From an uncultured Actinomycetes bacterium (GTDB lineage Bacteria > Actinomycetota > Actinomycetes > Nanopelagicales > Nanopelagicaceae), in assembly GCA_903922325.1 (NCBI GenBank), contig CAIXTG010000012.1, positions 1-9,634 on the forward strand: a stretch of DNA of 9,634 nt, in the 5' to 3' direction. Below are positions 5,693-9,634 of this stretch, piece after piece. The notes under the pieces were generated by a model. The model did no database searches and had not been told where the DNA came from. It saw only the letters and a program-made list of their open reading frames with translations. The stretch's first letter is position 1. Every line of letters begins with the position of its first letter. The position numbers were made by a program, and so were the translations under genes.

Positions 5693-6631
5693 CTAGCGCC
5701 CTTGTAGCTCGCCACGAGTTAAGTGATACAGCAGCGCCTGAATAGTGGTGCGGCGATGGAAAGCCTCACGCCAAATTACAGACTTTGGGCCATCAATAAC
5801 GGAAGTCGCAACTTCTTCTTCGCGATGTGCGGGTAAGCAATGCATGAAGATGGAATCTTTGGCAGTCAGATCCATTAGTTGTTGCGAGACCGCAAATGGT
5901 GAAAGCGCTTTAGTTTTCTCAATTCGTTCAGATTCGGGATCACCCATCGACATCCAGACATCGGTATACAAAACGCTGGCATCTTTAGCGGCGGCTTCAG
6001 GATCATTAGTAACTTCAATAGTTGCACCTGTTGTTGCAGCGATTGCATTTGCTTGCGCTACAACTTTTGCATCAGGTGCCCAGGCACCGGTTGGAGTTGC
6101 AGCTACTACATGTGCGCCCATGATTGCACCCATCGTCAACCAAGCATGCGCCATATTGTTTCCGTCGCCCAGATAAACAAATTTACGACCCGCAATATCA
6201 GCGCCGAAGTTTTCGCGAATTGTTACCCAGTCGGCAAGTAATTGCGTCGGATGATCATCATCGGTTAATCCGTTAATTACTGGAACTGATGCGTTAGCAC
6301 CGAGTTCATCGACATCAGATTGCGCAAAGGTGCGAATAATTAAAGCGTCGCAGTAACCACTAATAATTCGCGCAGTATCAGCAATAGTTTCACCGCGGCC
6401 TAATTGCAGTTCATCACCGCGAATAAAAATTGGGGTTCCGCCCAAGTGCGCAACGGCTGTTTCAGATGCCAACCGGGTTCGGGTTGAAGGCTTAGTCATG
6501 TAAATAGCTACGCTCTTATTTGCTAGCGCAGTGCTTGAACGCAATGGGTTTGCGGCAAAATCTGCAGCGGTATTAAGCAGGAGCTCAACATCGGCTCGGC
6601 TTAAATCAGCAGTGCGCAGTAGGTCTTTCAT
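5693..6631 (-). CDS. argF: Ornithine carbamoyltransferase
   Basis: This 312-residue cytoplasmic enzyme makes citrulline from ornithine and carbamoyl phosphate in arginine synthesis. Visible motifs are the carbamoyl-phosphate loop 'KPSTRTR' (47-53), 'QLGRGE' (76-81), 'DDHPTQLLADW' (125-135), the ornithine-side 'DVWMSMG' loop (224-230) and the catalytic 'MHCLPAHR' (263-270). Length is normal. The DxxxSMG loop and HCLPAHR separate it from aspartate carbamoyltransferase. Some positions are off the family pattern: the usual 'FEKPSTRTR' reads 'MTKPSTRTR', and the C-terminal 'ENR.H' helix reads 'FHRRTT' with Arg293 kept. No other arginine gene is in the window, although actinobacteria often keep argF in an arg cluster. 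The start at 6631 is supported by TAGAAT 6 nt upstream and by alignment of the N-terminus with family members. Confidence 0.9.
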   Translation of the reverse strand: MKDLLRTADLSRADVELLLNTAADFAANPLRSSTALANKSVAIYMTKPSTRTRLASETAVAHLGGTPIFIRGDELQLGRGETIADTARIISGYCDALIIRTFAQSDVDELGANASVPVINGLTDDDHPTQLLADWVTIRENFGADIAGRKFVYLGDGNNMAHAWLTMGAIMGAHVVAATPTGAWAPDAKVVAQANAIAATTGATIEVTNDPEAAAKDASVLYTDVWMSMGDPESERIEKTKALSPFAVSQQLMDLTAKDSIFMHCLPAHREEEVATSVIDGPKSVIWREAFHRRTTIQALLYHLTRGELQGR

Positions 6632-6637
6632 TAGGAG

Positions 6638-6643
6638 ATTCTA
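6638..6643 (-). promoter_or_regulatory. -10 box, leaderless promoter of argF
   Basis: On the minus strand TAGAAT, one base off TATAAT, ends exactly 6 nt (CTCCTA) before the argF ATG at 6631. No Shine-Dalgarno of the normal polarity lies in the gap. The -35 region (about 6660-6667) does not resemble TTGACA but falls in a short palindrome. Confidence 0.65.
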
Positions 6644-6657
6644 CCCCGCACGCATCT

Positions 6658-6667
6658 ATCCGCGGAT
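6658..6667. other. 10-bp palindrome between divergent argF and DUF3039 genes
   Basis: ATCCGCGGAT is a perfect palindrome placed where the argF -35 box should be. It does not look like the ARG box I know from E. coli. At this length chance is a real possibility. Confidence 0.25.
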
Positions 6668-6706
6668 TGCCCATAAACCCTTAAGTAAGCCGATTATTGA
6701 GCAGGG

Positions 6707-6712
6707 TAAGAT
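6707..6712 (+). promoter_or_regulatory. -10 box, leaderless promoter of the DUF3039 gene
   Basis: TAAGAT ends exactly 6 nt (TTGGCC) before the ATG at 6719. This makes 6719 the likely start and places the in-frame TTG at 6713 between the -10 box and the transcript start, so the TTG would not be in the mRNA. No good -35 box was found. Confidence 0.65.
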
Positions 6713-6718
6713 TTGGCC

Positions 6719-7000
6719 ATGAAGCAGCGAATGGGATTTTTCTCGCGCCCAGGTAAAGATGCGCAAACAGATGGCGATTTACTTACTCGCCCGGAATTGC
6801 AAGAAGATGATGGCGGCCACGATCGTTTCTCACATTATGTGAAAAAGGAGAAGATCGTTGAATCTGCCGTTACCGGCAAGGCTGTTAAAGCGCTTTGCGG
6901 AAAGAAGTGGATACCTTCACGCGATCCGGAAAAATATCCGATCTGCCCAACTTGCAAAGAGATTCATGCTGGGTTGCGGCCAGCACCAGAAGATAAATAA
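6719..7000 (+). CDS. DUF3039 family protein, possible zinc-binding
   Basis: This 93-residue protein matches the DUF3039 family, known mainly from actinobacteria and without an assigned function. The charged N-terminal third ('LLTRPELQEDDGGHDRFSHYVKK') leads into the conserved core 'ESAVTGKAVKALCGKKW.PSRDPEKYP.CPTCKEIH'. His39, Cys60, Cys76 and Cys79 could form a single zinc site: the CxxC pair is a typical knuckle, and the other two ligands are inferred. There is no signal peptide or membrane segment, so it is cytoplasmic. The start is taken at 6719 because TAAGAT stands 6 nt upstream; a start at the TTG at 6713 would add two residues. The gene diverges from argF and converges on the channel gene, with 40 bases between stop codons. 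Confidence 0.88.
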   Translation: MKQRMGFFSRPGKDAQTDGDLLTRPELQEDDGGHDRFSHYVKKEKIVESAVTGKAVKALCGKKWIPSRDPEKYPICPTCKEIHAGLRPAPEDK

Positions 7001-7021
7001 TTTCAACTATTCTGCTTCTGA

Positions 7022-7037
7022 AGAGTATTCAAACTCT
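7022..7037. terminator. Weak hairpin between convergent DUF3039 and channel genes
   Basis: AGAGT (7022-7026) and ACTCT (7033-7037) form a 5-bp stem with a 6-base loop in the 40-bp gap between two convergent stop codons. The T run afterwards is broken (GTTCTAGTT). The position favours a two-way terminator, but the stem is weak. Confidence 0.3.
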
Positions 7038-7040
7038 GTT

Positions 7041-7694
7041 CTAGTTATGAACGGCTAAAGCGCGGAAACTATAAGCACCTAGTGCGCCACCTAGCATTGG
7101 GGCGATGGTGTAAATAGTCCAGTAATCCCAATAACCGCCCGCAAGTGCTGGGCCAAACCAACGTGCTGGATTAATTCCAGTTCCTTCGATTGGCCCAGTA
7201 ATCAGAATAAGTACAAATATTGTTAGTGCAATCGCGATTGGTGCTGAAGCCGCATTCTTATTTGCTTTATCTTGCGTCATTAAAAGTATTACTAATACCA
7301 AAATAGCTGTCATAACTAACTCAAGTGCAAAACCTGTTAGGTAAGTAGCTTGTGGCGACATGGCTGGAACACCGTTTTTAACTTGTGCCGCGACTTTTTG
7401 GGTATAAATGGCCTGAAGTGTTAAAGCACCAAAAGCGGCACCAACTAATTGCCAGCCAACATAGGCCATGAAAGTTTTTAAAGAAATCTTCTTTAGTATC
7501 AAAAATGCCAGGGATACTGCCGGATTTAAATGCACATCTGAGAAATGTCCGAGGACCAAAATCATGATCATTACCGCAACAGCTGGTGATGCTGCTATTC
7601 CTATGAATGACACATCTTGCGAGATGATTACGCCAGTTGCGGCAATAACCAAAAGATAAGTTCCGAAGAATTCGACTGCTAATTTCTTCAGCAT
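7041..7694 (-). CDS. MIP-family channel (aquaporin-like)
   Basis: This 217-residue integral membrane protein has the two half-helix NPA motifs of the aquaporin/glycerol facilitator family: 'HLNPAV' (Asn57-Pro58-Ala59) and 'GINPARWFGPAL' (Asn175-Pro176-Ala177), with Arg178 as the selectivity-filter arginine. Six hydrophobic segments are visible, and the N-terminal 'EFFGTYLLV' is typical. By ungapped alignment to the second NPA, the helix-5 filter position (His174 in E. coli AqpZ) is Ile163, so a classic water-only filter is unlikely. Lack of the Asp after NPAR (Trp here) also argues against a standard glycerol facilitator. The substrate is left open. The protein is short for the family but appears complete. 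The ATG at 7694 is the only ATG before an in-frame TGA at 7712-7710; the upstream site is poor (GAGCGAG). It diverges from a GH18 gene. Confidence 0.92.
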   Translation of the reverse strand: MLKKLAVEFFGTYLLVIAATGVIISQDVSFIGIAASPAVAVMIMILVLGHFSDVHLNPAVSLAFLILKKISLKTFMAYVGWQLVGAAFGALTLQAIYTQKVAAQVKNGVPAMSPQATYLTGFALELVMTAILVLVILLMTQDKANKNAASAPIAIALTIFVLILITGPIEGTGINPARWFGPALAGGYWDYWTIYTIAPMLGGALGAYSFRALAVHN

Positions 7695-7721
7695 CAGGGT
7701 TTCTCGCTCTCATTACGGCGG

Positions 7722-7750
7722 GTATTAGCGGTATTTCGTTAAGATCTGAA
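7722..7750 (-). promoter_or_regulatory. Probable promoter of the channel gene
   Basis: On the minus strand TTCAGA (7745-7750, 4 of 6 matches to TTGACA) and TAATAC (7722-7727) are 17 bp apart. The transcript would start near 7715, giving a leader of about 20 nt. The -35 box overlaps one copy of a direct repeat, which suggests activator-dependent control. Confidence 0.45.
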
Positions 7751-7761
7751 CTCTATCTGAA
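7744..7761. repeat. Two 7-bp direct repeats with 11-bp period
   Basis: ATCTGAA occurs at 7744-7750 and 7755-7761, separated by CTCT, so the copies sit on the same DNA face one helical turn apart. On the minus strand they read TTCAGAT twice, and the copy nearer the gene overlaps the -35 box of the channel gene. This layout resembles tandem sites of OmpR/PhoB-type response regulators. The 102-bp divergent region holds no other clear element; a lone TAAGAT at 7740-7745 could serve the GH18 gene. Confidence 0.5.
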
Positions 7762-7796
7762 ACGCTAACGCTAAACCCTAACTGAGAACCAGACTT

Positions 7797-9634
7797 ATGA
7801 TGAATTACCGGCAGAATCTAATGGCATTCACCCGCCGTTCATTTAGTGCTGCCGTAATGTCGGGTACAGCACGCAGAGCGGTAGCCATAGCAATCACCAT
7901 AGCAATTGCCTTTCAATTAGTGCCGAGTGCAAATGCTGAGCCCACTAATTCGATGAACGTCAATACGGCACCGCGCAAGATTTTAACCGGCTGGATCCCG
8001 TATTACGGAATGAGCACTTCGTTACCAACAGCTGTTGCTAATGCCGATCTAATTAATGAGGTGATGCCGTTTTGGTATACCTTGAAATTAAATAGCAAAA
8101 CCAAAGCACCATATATTTTAGATCTATACACACCAGGAAATCCCAGCGTGGCAATTGATGTTCCGCTTACGACAATGCGCAATGCTGGATTTAAAATCAT
8201 TCCAACAATTACCGACGGCACTGAAAAGTTAGTGCTTGCAAAGCTGCTCGCTAAAAGTAGCGATCGAGCAAATGTAATTAAGTCAATTATGGATTTAGTT
8301 ATTGCTAAGAACTTCGATGGCATTGATTTAGATTTCGAAGGTTTCGCTTTTGTAGACGGCACGGCCTCTTGGCCAACTACTAAACCAAATTGGGTTTTAT
8401 TAGTAAAAGAGTTAAGTGCTGCTCTGCATGCGAAAGGCAAAATTCTTTCTATTACCGCCCCTGTACATTTTGCCCTCAACGAGAAACAAAAGGGCTACAC
8501 CGTTTATGCCTGGGCCGAAATCGCACAATATATAGATCGTTTGCGCATCATGACCTATGACTATTCAACTGGTAAGCCGGGGCCAATTGGGCCGATCGCA
8601 TGGGTCGAACGCACAGTTCAATACGCAATTTCAGTAATGCCCGCAACAAAGGTTTATGTTGGCTTAGCTGGATATGGTCGAGATTGGGTAACCAAAGTTG
8701 ATGGTATCTGCCCAGCTAATGTATCAAAAGTAGTTTCAACAACGGCTAAAGCAGCAACTTTCATCATGCGCAACGCTGCAACCTTGGCATCAACATATGG
8801 TGTTACTCCTACTTATAACGAGCAATATCAAGAAGCAACTTTTACTTATCAAAAAACTTATAACGGAAACAATGCCAGCGGCCAAGCAACTTCTTGTACC
8901 GCAACTCGCACTGCTTGGTATCAAAACCCTGCTAGTTACTTAGCGCGTGCGCAATTAGTGGCAAAGTATCGATTGGGCGGCTTGGCGGAATGGACCATGG
9001 GCATGGAAGAACAAAGTGCCACCGATGGAATACGTAGTACCGCATTAACGATTGCACCTGATGCAGTTCTGCTATCACTTGCAACTGATCAGATTGCACT
9101 TAAGTACGGCTCGTTCATTAATTTGACTGGCCAAGCAACTCTAAAAGATAAAACAATTCTGCCTGGATTGCCTATGCTCTTAGAATTTAAGGGATTTGAT
9201 GAAAGCACTTGGCGCGAAATTGGAAAACCAATCACATCCGAAACTGGCTCATTTACAACTTCGCTTTACTTAGCTAAATCTGGAAAGTTACGGGTTACAA
9301 GTGAAGGCAGTTGGGAACGTGGAGCTGGCTTAAGCTCTGAAATATCAGTAACAATCAACCCAAGACTAAGCATCACTGCCCCTACTTCGGCAAAAGCTCG
9401 CACGTCATTCAAAGTTATGGTCATGGCTGCTCCGGTAACTGCGGGGGCCCAAGTAACGCTGCAACGCTTTGATGGTAAAGCCTGGGCCAACTTAACAACT
9501 GCACCATTGTTGGCGAGCGGCACTGAATTTAGCCCAACTGAGTTAATTAGAGGCATTTTCAGCTATCGAGTATTGGTTTTGAGTAGCGCTGATTCGGCGC
9601 AATCCACCTCTGCGCCATTTGTTGTGCTCGTGAG
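7797..9634 (+). CDS. Secreted GH18-family glycosidase with Ig-like C-terminal domains, 3' end outside window
   Basis: The frame is open from the ATG at 7797 to the edge: 612 complete residues, no stop. An export signal is clear: Arg-rich start, hydrophobic run at about residues 28-42 and a likely cut after 'ANA' at 47. 'TRRSF' at 12-16 is Tat-like but sits far from the hydrophobic core. The catalytic barrel has 'DGIDLDFEG' (174-182), the GH18 DxxDxDxE motif with Glu181 as acid/base, then 'MTYDY' (252-256), 'GLAGYGRDW' and 'GGLAEWTMGMEEQ' around Trp399. Cys305 and Cys367 are the only cysteines seen and could form a disulfide. From about 430 a first Ig-like domain ('LKYGSFINLTGQ') and from about 522 a second follow. 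It likely cleaves chitin- or peptidoglycan-type sugar chains; which one is unknown. Met2, Met9 and Met21 are alternative starts, and Met21 gives a compact 27-residue Sec signal. An in-frame TAA at 7779 bounds the start. Confidence 0.9.
   Translation, partial: MMNYRQNLMAFTRRSFSAAVMSGTARRAVAIAITIAIAFQLVPSANAEPTNSMNVNTAPRKILTGWIPYYGMSTSLPTAVANADLINEVMPFWYTLKLNSKTKAPYILDLYTPGNPSVAIDVPLTTMRNAGFKIIPTITDGTEKLVLAKLLAKSSDRANVIKSIMDLVIAKNFDGIDLDFEGFAFVDGTASWPTTKPNWVLLVKELSAALHAKGKILSITAPVHFALNEKQKGYTVYAWAEIAQYIDRLRIMTYDYSTGKPGPIGPIAWVERTVQYAISVMPATKVYVGLAGYGRDWVTKVDGICPANVSKVVSTTAKAATFIMRNAATLASTYGVTPTYNEQYQEATFTYQKTYNGNNASGQATSCTATRTAWYQNPASYLARAQLVAKYRLGGLAEWTMGMEEQSATDGIRSTALTIAPDAVLLSLATDQIALKYGSFINLTGQATLKDKTILPGLPMLLEFKGFDESTWREIGKPITSETGSFTTSLYLAKSGKLRVTSEGSWERGAGLSSEISVTINPRLSITAPTSAKARTSFKVMVMAAPVTAGAQVTLQRFDGKAWANLTTAPLLASGTEFSPTELIRGIFSYRVLVLSSADSAQSTSAPFVVLV

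Noticed and set aside
6713..6718. TTG at 6713 as start of the DUF3039 gene
   Set aside because: It lies between the TAAGAT box and the likely transcript start at 6719; the ATG fits the 6-nt leaderless spacing seen elsewhere.
7378..7713. 111-residue minus-strand frame starting upstream of the channel gene
   Set aside because: It is out of frame with the MIP protein, which has both NPA motifs; the translation is Cys/Arg-rich and domain-free.
7764..7784. Telomere-like GGGTTAG text on the minus strand upstream of the channel gene
   Set aside because: Only a couple of imperfect CTAA-type units occur; this is not an array and is probably chance.
8003..8479. 158-residue minus-strand open frame opposite the GH18 gene
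   Set aside because: The plus strand encodes the GH18 catalytic motif over the same bases; the antisense frame has no family pattern.

Overview
The window looks like a piece of an actinobacterial chromosome of moderate to low GC. The pointers are a DUF222 (13E12-type) protein, a DUF3039 protein found mainly in Actinobacteria, a pirin very close to the actinobacterial form, a transhydrogenase with its alpha subunit split in two, and several genes whose start codon lies exactly 6 nt after a TAnnnT box (leaderless transcription). The AT-leaning composition and compact layout would fit small-genome freshwater lineages such as the acI group (Nanopelagicales). That placement is inference. No RNA gene, insertion sequence, CRISPR array or prophage gene was recognised, and no non-coding stretch exceeds 183 bases.

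Layout. At 1-5509 every gene is on the minus strand. Read in the direction of transcription they are pntAa (5509-4382), pntAb (4381-4091), pntB (4091-2685), a pirin gene (2622-1546), a small VOC/glyoxalase-like gene (1502-1122) and a DUF222 gene that starts at 1061 and leaves the window at base 1. The three pnt genes abut or overlap and form one operon for the membrane proton-translocating NAD(P) transhydrogenase. The first gene looks leaderless and the two internal genes have strong Shine-Dalgarno sites. The pirin gene appears to have its own promoter, with a perfect 10-bp-arm inverted repeat filling the space between its -35 and -10 boxes. The VOC and DUF222 genes also appear to have their own start-proximal promoters.

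At 5693-7000, argF (minus) and a DUF3039 gene (plus) diverge from an 87-bp region, each with a leaderless-type promoter. At 7041-9634 a MIP-family channel gene (minus) and a secreted GH18 glycosidase gene (plus, running off the right edge) diverge from a 102-bp region. That region carries two 7-bp direct repeats one helical turn apart, overlapping the likely -35 box of the channel gene.

Functionally this is mostly housekeeping: NADPH/NADH balance, arginine synthesis, a membrane channel, and possible breakdown of amino-sugar polymers outside the cell. I found no convincing new multi-gene system. The best leads are regulatory (the pirin operator, the 11-bp-period direct repeat, the consistent leaderless spacing) and one structural feature: exact in-frame 15-bp repeats coding for Ser-Gly-Ala-Gly-Val inside the DUF222 gene at the left edge.
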